From positions 162,533-226,532 of the forward strand of contig RQSC01000518.1 of assembly GCA_013416795.1 (NCBI GenBank): 64,000 bases of DNA. Direction: 5' to 3'. Shown here piece after piece: positions 9,842 to 19,827 of this stretch; position 1 is the first letter of the stretch; each line of letters starts with the position of its first letter. Position numbers and translations under genes: made by a program. Below the pieces are notes generated by a model. That model worked only from the letters and a program-made list of their open reading frames with translations. It had not been told where the DNA came from and ran no database searches. The DNA is from Prasinococcaceae sp. CCMP 1430. Taxonomy: Eukaryota > Prasinodermophyta > Palmophyllophyceae > Prasinococcales > Prasinococcaceae.

Positions 9842-10189
9842 TCACCACGTATCGGCGTAGCCGCTGCTGTGCCAGAACGCGAGCCGTCCTACCAGAAAGA
9901 AGACAATCGCGACGACCACGAAGGCGCCGAAGCCAATAGCCTCGTCGTCGTCGAGCAGGTTCGCGACGCTGCCCTCCTCCTCTCGCTCCACCTGCCCCAA
10001 GCGTGCTTTCAGCAGGTCCATGTCCGCCGTCGCGCCGGCACCGTCCTTGTCGGCCTCTTCTTCGCGCACGCCATCACCCCCGTCGCCGGTCTCGCCGCGC
10101 ACGACCACCGCTGCCCGCCGCGCCGCCCATCCCGGCCTCCGCCGCGCCGCCGCCCCCGCTGCGGCAACCGCCCGCGCCGCTGCCGCCAT
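9842..10189 (-). CDS. Plastid-type targeted single-pass membrane protein, unknown
   Basis: The ATG at 10187-10189 opens a 115-residue protein. The first ~30 residues are Ala/Arg-rich without acids, like an organelle transit peptide. An acidic linker with a short coiled-coil-like stretch (MDLLKARLGQVEREEE) follows, then one strong transmembrane helix near the C-terminus (GAFVVVAIVFFLVGRLAF) and a short polar tail. This fits a small thylakoid or envelope membrane protein. No family was recognised. The neighbouring 9077 gene runs toward it, so the two are convergent. Confidence 0.5.
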   Translation of the reverse strand: MAAAARAVAAAGAAARRRPGWAARRAAVVVRGETGDGGDGVREEEADKDGAGATADMDLLKARLGQVEREEEGSVANLLDDDEAIGFGAFVVVAIVFFLVGRLAFWHSSGYADTW

Positions 10190-10892
10190 GAGCGACCGCC
10201 GCGCCGCGCGCCCTGCGCGCCCCGCCCCGGACCAGACGCTCCCGCCCTTTCTATGACCCGTCCCCCGAGGTCCCTCCCCTGCCGCTCGCGCGGGGCCCCG
10301 CCTTGTGGCGCCCCTCCCCGCCCACCCTCCCACTGACACAAGCGCTGGCGCTGGCGCTGGCGCTCCTGCTGCTGCGCTCTGCGCGCGCGCGCGCCGCGCC
10401 CCCAGGCGAGCGGATAAAACCCTTGCGGGCTCGTGCACCTGAGGAGGGTGCCGCGCTCGCCGCACGCGCGGAGTTGCGAACTGATGGTGATGACCGGGCT
10501 GGTCAACCAGAACTGCACCCGCGAGCTCCATTAGGGTTGCGATTGTAAGGGTTTGGATGGCGCCCTCATTTTTCGATCGCGATCGACGTGCGTGCCGATC
10601 GGATCGGGGGGGGGCGGTCGAGGCGCGCGGCGTGCGACACGGTGGCTGAGAGAGGGGCCTCGGGAGTGCGCTCAAGGGCTGCGTCGGTGACCGCGCGCAC
10701 TGTCTCTTCGTCGCTCCCGCGGCGTCGCGCGCGCGCGCGGACGAGAGGCGGCGACGGAGAGCAGCGGCGACGGTCTTGCTCTCGTGCTGGTGGTTTGCTT
10801 TAAATTTTCTGCTACAGTAAGTTCGGTCGTGTGGCATGCGTCTGCGCACACTCAGGGGCTGCGTGCTAGATGATGATGTGATGGCACTCTAT
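10190..10892. other. GC-rich spacer with AT-rich island
   Basis: No gene seen. It lies between the 5' end of the small membrane protein gene and the 3' end of the WRKY gene. At about 10,530-10,580 an island contains TTAGGGTT and AAGGGTTTGG, similar to plant telo-box elements, next to GATCGCGATC palindromes. It is a candidate promoter for the gene on its left. Confidence 0.4.
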
Positions 10893-12784
10893 CTACTCGT
10901 GGTTCTTGTGTGTATACGCCGTCCCCCTGTAGACGAACGAAGGCGCCTGTGTGGGCGCGCTAGCCCTGAAGGATGGGGGAGGCGTCAAAGTGGTAGGTGA
11001 AGGCACGCCAGCTGACCCCACCAGCTCAGCAGCAGGCACCGAAGGGTCGAGCATGGAAAGGGGAGCCAGTGGTTGTGGGTGGAGGTGGTGCGTCGCCGCT
11101 GTTGAGGGAAGCGTCTGAGGCCAGGCGGTGTGGATGTGGCCATGCACGGTGTTGGTGGTCGGTGACAGCTGCGGCGCGCCGATGGTGGGCGGCGCGCCCG
11201 CTGCAGCGATCGCTACTTGGTGCGGCGGGGCTGCAAGTGATAGGCCGCCATCTCCGAACGAGGCACCTGCGAGTGCCTGATCGAACGTCTGCGGTGGCGA
11301 GTGTCCGTATCGCTGTGGGGAATGGTTGTGCCCGATTGGGGACAAGCTCGGCGGCGTGTGGGCTTGCGCGTGCCCGAACGGCGCATGTGCCGCCACGTGC
11401 AGGCTGGTGCCGCCGAACGGCAGCACGCTGGCGGGTGTCGCCAGCGGTGACACGGGTGGCTTGTGCTGCATCGGCAGTGGTGGTGGTGGCATTTGCGCGA
11501 GCTGCTGGTGGTGGTGTGCCGCCTGCCCCTGCTGCTGGCGCACGGCGGCATGCTGCGCGGCCTGCGCGGCCTGCGCCGCGCGCTGCTGTGCCTGCGTAAT
11601 GGCTTCGGGCGCGATGGGGCTCGGCAAGGGCTCCACTACCGATGTGTTGGTGGGGAGGTGGTTGTGCTGGCCCTCGTAGACGGTGATGATCTGCGCAGGG
11701 TTGTTGGGGTGTCGCTCCATGTGCTTGCGCACGTTGCATCCCGGGTGGGTGCATTTGAAGTAGGAGCGCGGGTACTTGTTGTTCTTCAAAGACTTCTGGC
11801 CGTACTTCCTCCAGCGGTACCCGTCGCGTCCGATCTCGTGCGCGTCGAACGCGGGATGCGCGCCTGCGCGGCCCCCGGAGCTGTGGCCGCTGCTTCCGGG
11901 CGAGGTCGTCGAGTGGTCGCCCTTGCGGGCCTTTTTCGCTGGGGGCTCGCACTCAGTGGCGGTCGCGTCCTCCCCCGCGTTCGCGAGGCGCAGCTGGTCG
12001 TCGGCGGGCGTCCCAGCCGCCGTGGGCGAGACCGATGACTGCTTGCGCGCGCCTTGCGTGGCCTCGGGGGTGGGGGGTGGAGCATCGCTCATCGAGTACA
12101 CCGTGGTGATGGATTGCGCCTCCACGCGCGCGCGCAGCTGCTCCGGCGACGCACTGCTGGGCTCGTGGTTGTGCTTGCCCTCGTAGGTGACGCTCAGCAC
12201 CTCGGTGTCGGACTTCTCGACCTTGCGGCGCGCGGTGCACCCCTTGACGGTGCAGCGATAGTAGCTGCGCATGACCGGAATCTTCTCCGCGCCGTGGATG
12301 GGCTGGCCAAGCGCATCCCTCGGCAGCACGTAGCCGTGCTTCTGCCCGTACTTCCTCCACGAGTAGCCGTCAGTCACTACGATTAAACAGGCAGGTTGTT
12401 GGTGCGCCGTCAGCACTCGCAATAGCGTACGCCGATAGCGAGTGCGGGGGCGACCAAACCGAGCGCGGGCGCTCGCGCCGCACCCCTGAGCTTGAAGCCG
12501 TTGCTGTACACGGACGCGACCGTCCCCTGCCGCCCGATGAGCGTCCCAGCCGGCTGTAGCGTGCCGCCCGACTGCACGGGCTGGAAGTCGGCCGAGGGGC
12601 CTGGCAGCGAGCCAGTTGCGCCCGGAGCGGGCGCATCGGTGGCGGTGGCCCCGGAGCGCCCCTGCGTCACCGGCGTCGCCTGCGTCGCAGCCATGGCTAG
12701 CGCCTGTTGGCGATCAGGGTCGTCCACCAGCTGCATCGCCCGCGCGGGAACGTTTCCGGCGCCCCCCCCGGCGGACGCCATCAC
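10893..12784 (-). CDS. WRKY transcription factor, two WRKY domains (group I)
   Basis: Two exons: 12784-12484 and 12376-10893, with a 107-nt intron (donor GTGCGG, acceptor TCGTAG) that joins FKLR to VTDGYSW, for 594 residues. WRKYGQK occurs twice, at about residues 107-113 and 289-295. Each is followed by a C-x4-C ... HxH zinc ligand set ending HNH. That is the group I arrangement, which binds W-box DNA in the nucleus. The first domain has an insertion of about a dozen residues between WRKYGQK and its first Cys. A basic patch KKARK between the domains could be a nuclear signal. The tail is Gln/His/Pro-rich, as in activation regions. WRKY proteins are typical of the green lineage. Confidence 0.93.
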
Positions 12785-13705
12785 GCGCTGTCAGCTGCAC
12801 CAAATGTAGCAGTCGCCACCAGCCCACCCCTGCGGCCGGCGCTGGAGGAGCACAGCACGCGGCGACGCGGCGGCTGCCGGTCTCCGGGAGTTGGAGGCGG
12901 TGCCAGCAAAGCGGTGCGCGCGTGCTATGTGGCACGCCGCGCGCGACATGCCCCCCGCCCGCCCCTCCTGCCCGCAGCAAGAGCCGCTCTCGGGCGCCGG
13001 CGCTCGCGCGCTCGCCGCGCGCGGCCTCCGCGCGTTCGCGNTTGCAAGAGTCCCGCAGAGCGTACCAGGAGCGCGCCCGAGACTGCCAGCCAGCCAACGC
13101 GGTAGGCGGACACACAGGAGGGAGGGGGGGGGCATGCGCGCGCCTGCCGCCGCCACCGAGGACCGCACGCGCCGCCGCGGCCCCGCCGCCTGCGCACACC
13201 CCGGCTTTGTGTCTGCAATTGTGCGCGGCAGGACGTACAGTACCATCATGGCACAGTACTGTGCCATGATGGCACTGTACAGGATACCGTATCGGACAGT
13301 GACCATCGAGACTGACCGGCGCAGAGATCGCAGAGAGGTGCTGACGCCGAGGTCCGCCCATACCCCGGACGTGGCGACCACCCTCGATCGAGCCGGAAGC
13401 GCGGACAATGCTCGAATTGCAGATCGGAATGGGGGCGACGAAAAAAAAGGCAGTGGTCAAATCGTTTGGCATTAATGGGTTGGTCGCCGAGCTGCTTGGC
13501 GCAGCGTGTGTTTCGAGGCACAGCGGCAGCGCTGAATTTTTTTGGCGTGGTGGCGCAGCAGAGAGCCAGAGTGCGCGCCGTCAAGCCGCGGGGCCTCTCC
13601 TCCCACCCGGCCGGCGCCCCGCGGTCGTCGCGCCGGTCGCGCGGTCCCAGCCGGTGCCCACGCGCCGCCGCGGCATCTGGTAGCGCCCCCCAGCCAGCGG
13701 TGGCC
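12785..13705. promoter_or_regulatory. Divergent promoter region, WRKY gene and MSP-like gene
   Basis: This 0.9-kb stretch separates the WRKY start (minus) from the MSP-like gene start (plus). It has a single ambiguous base at 13,041 and a 46-bp near-perfect palindrome at 13,235-13,280 (listed separately). I see no coding region I trust. Confidence 0.4.
13235..13280. repeat. 46-bp near-perfect palindrome without loop
   Basis: The left arm (13,235-13,257) and right arm (13,258-13,280) are reverse complements except for one base (22 of 23 pairs). The centre is CACAGT/ACTGTG. The sequence is AT-richer than its surroundings. It could be a cruciform-forming site, an operator-like dimer site, or a fragment of an inverted-repeat mobile element. 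Confidence 0.9.
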
Positions 13706-14806
13706 ATGGCCACCGGCGATTCGGACGGACTCCCGGAGGAGAGGGCTGCCAAGAGGGCGCGCCAGTGGTACTCGTTGTGGAGCGAGGCGTGCGAGAAGGC
13801 GGGCCGGCCCGGCGCGGCGCGCGCGGGCGCCACGCTCGCTGCGCACGACGCAGCGTGCCGCAAGGGAGCGGCGCCCGCGGTCCCAGTCGCGGTGCGCTCG
13901 CCCGGCGGTGCCGTCACGGCCCTGGCGACGCCGGTCGCGGTTGTGGAGGCGAGCGCCGACGCTGGCGCGGTGGCCGTCGCGTCGTGCTGCTTCAACCAGG
14001 CCAACGACCCGTCACACGAGGTGCCGGCGCTGCACGCGGTGCCCGCCACGCACCTGGAGCTCGCGCTGCCACCCCCGAGCCCGCAGTGGGGTGCTTCGCG
14101 CTACTCGGAGGGCACGCTGCTCCTGCGCAACCCATCGAGCGACAGCGAGGTCGCCTTCGCGGCGACGGTCGAGGACGCACACGGAGGGCGCACGCCCGGC
14201 GCGATCGCGGTGCTGTCGCCGCAGGTTGGGCTAGTGCCGTGCTGCGCCACAGGTGCGGGCGTCGCGCCTGCCTTTGTGCCTTTATCATTTTCCCGCACTG
14301 CCCAGGGGGATGTACGAACTGACGGCGACTACTATCCCCCCCCCCCCTCCACACGCACGCACGCTTTCGGCACGCTTTCTTTGCTTCGCGCGGTCTGTGC
14401 CACACGCACGTGCGCGCGCTCTCGACGTTCACGCGTATCGTCGCCAACTCCTCGCACTGCCAACGCAGTCGCTGTGCGCGTGTCGGTCCGGGACGACGCG
14501 TTGCCGCGCGCACCCACGGGCGGGGCGGGCGGCTCGACCAGTGACTCCGCCGCCAGTCCCACGGGTGACACGACGGCCGTCACGCTGCGCGTGCTAAGCG
14601 CCTTCACGCCGAAGGAAGGGGAGCTCGCGGGAGTCGACCGCGGCCACATGGACGCGTTCGACAGGCTTTGGCAGTCGGGCGCGAGGGACGCCGCTGCGCA
14701 CGCGCGCCGACACTCGCTACCGGGAAGCGGCGACGCGGGCGGCAAGGACGCCAAGTACGCGCGCGTCGCGGTCCTGACCTTGCCGCTGCAGGCGCGTGTG
14801 CGCTGA
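13706..14806 (+). CDS. MSP/VAP-like domain protein, tentative
   Basis: Two exons: 13706-14252 and 14469-14806, joined across a 216-nt intron (donor AG/GTGCGG, acceptor CGCAG) so that PCCAT runs into VAVRVSVRD. The unspliced frame stays open through the intron but reads as low-quality sequence. After an Ala-rich N-terminus, the segment TLLLRNPSSDSEVAFAATV, then PQVGLVP, then VAVRVSVRD and TAVTLRVLSAF resembles the beta-sandwich order of major-sperm-protein domains (LxLxNPSxxxVAFKV, GxIxPG, VxV). VAP proteins tether the ER to other membranes through such domains. No C-terminal membrane anchor is seen, so the role is open. The start ATG 13706 was chosen over a longer upstream frame of poor quality. 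Confidence 0.5.
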   Translation: MATGDSDGLPEERAAKRARQWYSLWSEACEKAGRPGAARAGATLAAHDAACRKGAAPAVPVAVRSPGGAVTALATPVAVVEASADAGAVAVASCCFNQANDPSHEVPALHAVPATHLELALPPPSPQWGASRYSEGTLLLRNPSSDSEVAFAATVEDAHGGRTPGAIAVLSPQVGLVPCCATGAGVAPAFVPLSFSRTAQGDVRTDGDYYPPPPSTRTHAFGTLSLLRAVCATRTCARSRRSRVSSPTPRTANAVAVRVSVRDDALPRAPTGGAGGSTSDSAASPTGDTTAVTLRVLSAFTPKEGELAGVDRGHMDAFDRLWQSGARDAAAHARRHSLPGSGDAGGKDAKYARVAVLTLPLQARVR

Positions 14807-14929
14807 TCGAAGGGGCGACGAGAGCGTTCAAGCACTATATATACAGGTTTACGCCACACGCGATAAGACGACGAGCGGGTTCTCTCTCACCGGGCTAAAC
14901 GCGGTCCATTTAGCCCGAGTGTCAGCTCC

Positions 14930-17011
14930 TCAGTAGCTCGTACCGGTCTTGCGGTGGTGCACAGCCGTGAGCGCGTTCGGCTGGAGGACCTTCCCGTCCG
15001 TCACAGTGGCGTACACCACCCAGTGGTCGCCCGCCTCCATGCGCTTGACCACCTTGCACTCCACCACCGAAGCGGCCTTGGGCAGCACGACGCAGCCGTT
15101 GGCCGCCTCGGTCGTGCCTTCTATGGCCGCGAAGCGGTCCTCACCCGGCGCGAAGGGCTTGCTCATTGCCTTGATGTACTCCATCGCATGCTCCTCGCTG
15201 AGCACGTTGAGGGCAAAGTCCTGGCCCTTGGTGCAGAACGCCTCTACCGCGCGGTCTTTCTTGACGGCCACCGTGAGGCCCGGCGGCACGAAGGTCGCCT
15301 GGCTCACCCAGCTCGCGAGCATGCCGCTGGTGGCCCCGCCGTCCTTCGACTTCGTGGTGAGCACGCACAGCGAGCCCACCACGCGCCCCATCGCGCGCTC
15401 GACGTCACCCACGTTTGCGGCCGACTGCCGCTGCGAGAGCACCTGCTGGCGGTCCTGGCGGATGCGCCTCTTGCGCACCGCCTGGCCCATGTCAGTGCCG
15501 CTCTCCTCGCACACCTGCAGGTCCTTGTCCGCGGGTGTGAACTTGACGCGGATGGGGTCGAACGCCAGCTTGTACCCGCCGTCTCGGAGGCGACGCTCCA
15601 GCTCATCGACGGCCTCGCCCGACCAGCCGAAGGAGCCGAACACGCCGCAGGGCTTCTCGCGCGTCGTCGGATCCGACAGGATTGCACCCAGCGCCTCCTT
15701 GACGGGGGTGGGCATGTGGCCGCCGATCGTCGGGCTGCCAATGGCGAAGGCGTCGCACTCGCTCACAGCGGCCGCCACCTCGGTGCTGCTCATGAACTCG
15801 CAATTGAGACTCTCGACGCCCACGCCGGTCTTGATGGCACCGCGCGCGATGGCCTGCGCGAGCGACGATGTGTTTCCATACGCCGACGCGTAGAGCACCG
15901 CCACGCGGCCGCGCAACGCGTCCGCCGCGCGCCTCTCCGCCCACTTGCCGTAGTCGCGCACGAGCTCTGCCAGGCCGGCGTGCACGACCGGCCCGTGCAT
16001 CGGCGCGATGGTCACAATCTTGGCGGCCGCGGACTCGCCCTCTGCGCCTTCGCTGGACGCGCAGAGGCCGAGGCGCTGCAGCGCAGCCTTGGCCTGCCGC
16101 GCGGCCGGCGCGAGCATGCAGTCGAAGTAGTGACGCCAGTCCTCGCCGAACTCGTCGAACGCCGCGAGGCCATCGTCGGTGGGAGCGTCAGTCGCCACAT
16201 GCGCACTGAAGAACTTCGAGCTGAACAGCGTCCCCGACTGCGTCTCACGCACGCACATAAGGTCGGGCCAGCGCGGCGTCGCAGCGGCGTAGAACTGCAG
16301 CGCCCGCCCGCCGCCGAGGTCCAGCTCGTCGCCCGTCTTGACGCTCTCCAGGACGCACAACTCGAGCGCCTCCGCGTGCAATGACTCCTCGACCGTGCGC
16401 AGCGCCGCAGGGGAGCACAGCACGCGCACGCTGCCGGCCGGAGCACCCGCGTTGCGAAGCGCCGTCAGCACGCCCTCGAGCGTCTGGCACCGCTTGGGGT
16501 CGATGTGCGTCAGCACGATGGCGATGCCCGAACCCCCCTTCGCGATGACATCCACGTCCGCCGCGCCGAGCATCTCGACGAACGCTGCGACGAACGCGCG
16601 GTCGGGCACGTCCACCAGCACCTTGCGCGGCGCAGTGCCCTCGCCCTCGCCGTCGACGACGTAGGCGTTCTCCGTGGTGCCACGCTTGAGGTTGTACTCA
16701 ATCTCAAACTTGAAGCTGTCGCCCGCGCGTCCGCGCACGAGAGACACGCCCGGCGCGATCTCCGCGGCGGTCACGTCCGCCTCTGCCGGCGGGGGCTTCG
16801 ACGGCGGCGGGCCGCCCTGCGGCGGGCCGCCCTTGCCCTGCGCCTGCGCCTGCGCCGCCGGCACGGCGTACGAGCGGTGCGCTGCCGCACCGCGCGCCGC
16901 CCCAGCCCCGGCGGTGCGGTGCGGGCGGCCCGCGGTCGCGCGCCCAAATCGCCACATCACATCAATCAAGCGCCGCGCAACACTCCCCACCCTCGTCGTG
17001 CACCGCCGCAC
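14930..17011 (-). CDS. FLVA: Flavodiiron protein FLVA (Flv1-like)
   Basis: The 693-residue protein has an Arg/Ala-rich transit-like N-terminus, a metallo-beta-lactamase-like diiron domain, a flavodoxin-like domain (YASAYGNTSSLAQ) and a C-terminal flavin reductase domain (from about GRVVGSLCVLTT), the three-domain order of photosynthetic C-type FDPs. These reduce O2 at the acceptor side of photosystem I in the stroma. The diiron ligand motif HxExDH is HIDPKR here, and downstream ligand positions read TPRWPD and SSKFF instead of His- and Asp-containing motifs. Loss of ligands is typical of the Flv1/FLVA subunit, which pairs with FLVB. FLVB starts 585 bp away on the other strand. Confidence 0.93.
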   Translation of the reverse strand: MRRCTTRVGSVARRLIDVMWRFGRATAGRPHRTAGAGAARGAAAHRSYAVPAAQAQAQGKGGPPQGGPPPSKPPPAEADVTAAEIAPGVSLVRGRAGDSFKFEIEYNLKRGTTENAYVVDGEGEGTAPRKVLVDVPDRAFVAAFVEMLGAADVDVIAKGGSGIAIVLTHIDPKRCQTLEGVLTALRNAGAPAGSVRVLCSPAALRTVEESLHAEALELCVLESVKTGDELDLGGGRALQFYAAATPRWPDLMCVRETQSGTLFSSKFFSAHVATDAPTDDGLAAFDEFGEDWRHYFDCMLAPAARQAKAALQRLGLCASSEGAEGESAAAKIVTIAPMHGPVVHAGLAELVRDYGKWAERRAADALRGRVAVLYASAYGNTSSLAQAIARGAIKTGVGVESLNCEFMSSTEVAAAVSECDAFAIGSPTIGGHMPTPVKEALGAILSDPTTREKPCGVFGSFGWSGEAVDELERRLRDGGYKLAFDPIRVKFTPADKDLQVCEESGTDMGQAVRKRRIRQDRQQVLSQRQSAANVGDVERAMGRVVGSLCVLTTKSKDGGATSGMLASWVSQATFVPPGLTVAVKKDRAVEAFCTKGQDFALNVLSEEHAMEYIKAMSKPFAPGEDRFAAIEGTTEAANGCVVLPKAASVVECKVVKRMEAGDHWVVYATVTDGKVLQPNALTAVHHRKTGTSY

Positions 17012-17595
17012 CTCCCCGGCCGGACGGCATTTTCATCCCCAGCCAGATCCAGCCAGAGCGAGACGGACCGACCGATTGATCCATCGATCGGTGGATCTTT
17101 CGATCACTCCCGGCCGGGACGAAATGGGTCCTAGTGTTCATCGTGCACTCCGTCAGTCATTCGCCCAGTCATTCGGTCGGTCCCGCGGCCCCCCGCGGAT
17201 CCGACGCCCGGAGCGCAGATCCAGGAAGGGAACCATGGATTTGTGGATTGCATCAGTCGGTCGGACCACCGCCGCGCGCGCGCCGGCCGGATCCGGATCC
17301 GATCCTAAACCCTATCCGCTCCCGCGCGCGCGCGCGCGCGCGGCGTTCGAGTTGCTATGAGAGCTGCATGCAAGTGTTTGCGGTTTACGCCCCCGGGTGG
17401 CGAGCGCTGGCGCGTGTGGCTGGAAGCTGCTGTGGCGCGGCCCGGGTCCGGCAGGGGATGAACCCGTGCGCGCGCGGGAGCCCGGCGCGAGGTGGGGCTT
17501 GACCGTGGGATGTTTACCAGGGTGGAGCGTGCGTCGAGCAGCGGCAGGGCCAACCAAGGTGATTTCGTTTCGCCGGCGGGCGGCGGGGCGGAGGC
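17012..17595. promoter_or_regulatory. Shared FLVA/FLVB divergent promoter
   Basis: This 584-bp interval lies between the two start codons of the divergent flavodiiron genes. It has an AT-richer island around 17,080-17,120 with repeated GATCGAT-type words (CCATCGATCGGTGGATC) and CCTAAACCCTAT at about 17,304-17,315, which contains the plant telo-box core AAACCCTA, then a GC dinucleotide run. Such sites could coordinate the two subunits. Part of the right side may be FLVB leader or transit-peptide exon. Confidence 0.45.
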
Positions 17596-19458
17596 GTGCG
17601 GGCGCGCCACACGCGCGACGAGCGCGCGCGGGAGCCGGCGGCGACGCAGGGGGCGCGATGGCGGTCGCGTCGGACGGCGCCCCGTGCCGCGGAGGCGGCG
17701 GTGGCCGCGCCGGCGCCGTGCACGGGCACCATCTCCGAGCCGCTGCTGTGGGGCGAGGGCAACAAGCTGCAGACGCAGGTGGTGGAGATAGGCGAGAACA
17801 CCACCGCGATTCGCTGCCTCGACTGGGACCGCGCGCGCTTCGACATCGAGTTCGGCCTGGACAACGGCACGACGTACAACTCCTTCGTCATCAAGGGCGC
17901 GGACAAGATCGCGCTCGTGGACGCGTCGCACGAGAAGTTCGGCACGGACGACCTCTACATGCGCGCGCTTGAGTCGGTGGTCGACCCGGCGGACATCGAC
18001 TACCTCATCTGCTCGCACACCGAGCCCGACCACAGCTTCCTCATTCCGGCAGTGCTCGAGCGCGCACCCAACGCCACCGTGGTGGCCACCAAGGTGGCGC
18101 TCACCTTCCTGGACCAGCAGATCAACGGTGAGTACCCCAAGATGATGGCCAAGCCGGGTGGCAGCCTCGACCTCGGTGGGGGGCACATGCTCCAGTTCAC
18201 GGCGGCGCCCAACCTGCACTGGCCCGACACCATGTTCACCTTCGACGAGAAGACCCAGATCCTGTACACGTGCGATGCCTTCGGCCAGCACCTGTGCACG
18301 GAGGAGACCTTCGACGCCAACCTGCAGGAGATCCTGCCGCACTATCGATTCTACTACGACTGCCTGATGCGCCCCAACGCGCGCTCGGTGGTCACGGCAC
18401 TGCGCAAGAGCAAGGACATGGACTACCTGACCGTGGCCGTGGGCCACGGCCAGCTGCTGCGCCACAACCTGGCCGAGCTCAAGAGCAAGTACGAGACGTG
18501 GTCGGCGGAGGCGCTTGAGAAGGCCGCAGCGAGCGTGTGCGTGCTCTACTGCGCGGACTACGGCTTCTCGGACCGGCTGAGCCAGGCCGTCGCCCGCGGC
18601 ATCACCAAGACGGGCTGTGGCGTGGAGATGCACGACCTCATGAGCACCGAGACGCAGGAGCTCACGGAGGCGATCGCGGGCAGCGCGGGCGTGGTCGTCA
18701 TGGCGCCGCCGCACGACACCGCGGGCGCTGAGGCGCTCGGCACCGTGCTCGCCTCTGTCAACTCCAAGCAGAAGTTCCTCGTGGTAGAGAGTTACGGCGG
18801 CGATGACGAGCCCGTTGACATGATCTCCTCGTCCCTGGCTCAGGCGGGGCTCAGCGTGTCGCTCGACCCCGTCAAGGTGCGCGACGAGCCAACGCAGGCG
18901 ACCTACCAGGAGTGCGAGGAGACCGGCACCGACCTGGGCCAGCTGCTCACCAGCAAGTCGTCCTTGCTGGCGCGCAAGACAGCGATGAGCAATGACGTCG
19001 CAAAGGCCCTCGGCAAGGTGAGCGGCGGGCTGTACGTGGTGACCGCTGCTCAGGGCGACTCGCGCAGCGCCATGATCGCGAGCTGGGTCGCCCAGGCGTC
19101 GTTCGAGCCGCTTGGGCTCACCATCGCCGTCGCCAAGGACCGTGCCATCGAGTCCCTCATGCAGGAGGGCGACGCTTTCGTCCTCAACATGCTGCCGGAG
19201 GGCGACTACGGCGGGACTATGAAGCACTTCCTCAAGCGCTTCCCCCCCGGCGCCGACCGATTCGAGGGCGTGGGCTTCAGGGACGCCGAGTGCGGCTCCC
19301 CGGTGCTCGACGCCGCCAGCGCGCACGTCGAGCTGCGCGTGTCCGACCGCATGGAGACCAGCGACCACTGGATCGTGTACGCGGAGGCGACTGGTGGCGC
19401 CGTCTCCACGACCAAGCCGACCGCCACGCACCGGCGCGCGGTCGCCAGCTACTACTGA
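17596..19458 (+). CDS. FLVB: Flavodiiron protein FLVB (Flv3-like)
   Basis: The protein has the same three-domain order as FLVA. The diiron site keeps the canonical ligands: HTEPDH, then NLHWPD (His), YTCDAFG (Asp) and VGHGQLLRHN (His). The flavodoxin-like domain starts near VCVLYCADYGFSDRLSQ and the flavin reductase domain near GKVSGGLYVVTAA. FLVA-FLVB heteromers accept electrons downstream of PSI and reduce O2 to water, protecting PSI in changing light. The true N-terminus is uncertain: the stated start gives a short Arg/Ala-rich leader, and a longer transit peptide or an upstream exon in the shared promoter is possible. Confidence 0.93.
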   Translation: MRARHTRDERAREPAATQGARWRSRRTAPRAAEAAVAAPAPCTGTISEPLLWGEGNKLQTQVVEIGENTTAIRCLDWDRARFDIEFGLDNGTTYNSFVIKGADKIALVDASHEKFGTDDLYMRALESVVDPADIDYLICSHTEPDHSFLIPAVLERAPNATVVATKVALTFLDQQINGEYPKMMAKPGGSLDLGGGHMLQFTAAPNLHWPDTMFTFDEKTQILYTCDAFGQHLCTEETFDANLQEILPHYRFYYDCLMRPNARSVVTALRKSKDMDYLTVAVGHGQLLRHNLAELKSKYETWSAEALEKAAASVCVLYCADYGFSDRLSQAVARGITKTGCGVEMHDLMSTETQELTEAIAGSAGVVVMAPPHDTAGAEALGTVLASVNSKQKFLVVESYGGDDEPVDMISSSLAQAGLSVSLDPVKVRDEPTQATYQECEETGTDLGQLLTSKSSLLARKTAMSNDVAKALGKVSGGLYVVTAAQGDSRSAMIASWVAQASFEPLGLTIAVAKDRAIESLMQEGDAFVLNMLPEGDYGGTMKHFLKRFPPGADRFEGVGFRDAECGSPVLDAASAHVELRVSDRMETSDHWIVYAEATGGAVSTTKPTATHRRAVASYY

Positions 19459-19827
19459 GCTGTTTCCGAAGTTGCTTCGAGTGCTTTCACCCCGGGGCCG
19501 CGGCCGCGTTCGACCCCTCTCCCCGCGGGAGCATGCTCCACACGTTTGTAATTGTGATATTATATGAGCTCGCGTGGCATCAGTCGCGAGCGTGCAGGCG
19601 CGAATGGGACTGAGGCTCACGGAGCTGTCCCACGACGGCTCGATTGCGCGATTGAGCGCTCCGCAGGTGACAGCATCAGCTTACTCTGCTTGCCAGCTTG
19701 CTATGGTACACGGGTACATCGTGGGCGCGCGGCGCAACTTGCGCGCGCGTCGCACGCGCGCCGAGGCCAGCGCGTCCGTAGAATGGAGCGGCCACAGCCC
19801 GGCGACCTCTTCGCGTACGCAGGAGGC

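Noticed and set aside
14253-14468. Reading through 14,253-14,468 as coding
   Set aside because: The frame is open but reads Pro/Arg-rich low-quality sequence; GTGCGG and CGCAG splice sites restore the domain pattern.
14954-16384. Long plus-strand frame antisense to FLVA
   Set aside because: No family pattern; mirrors FLVA codons.
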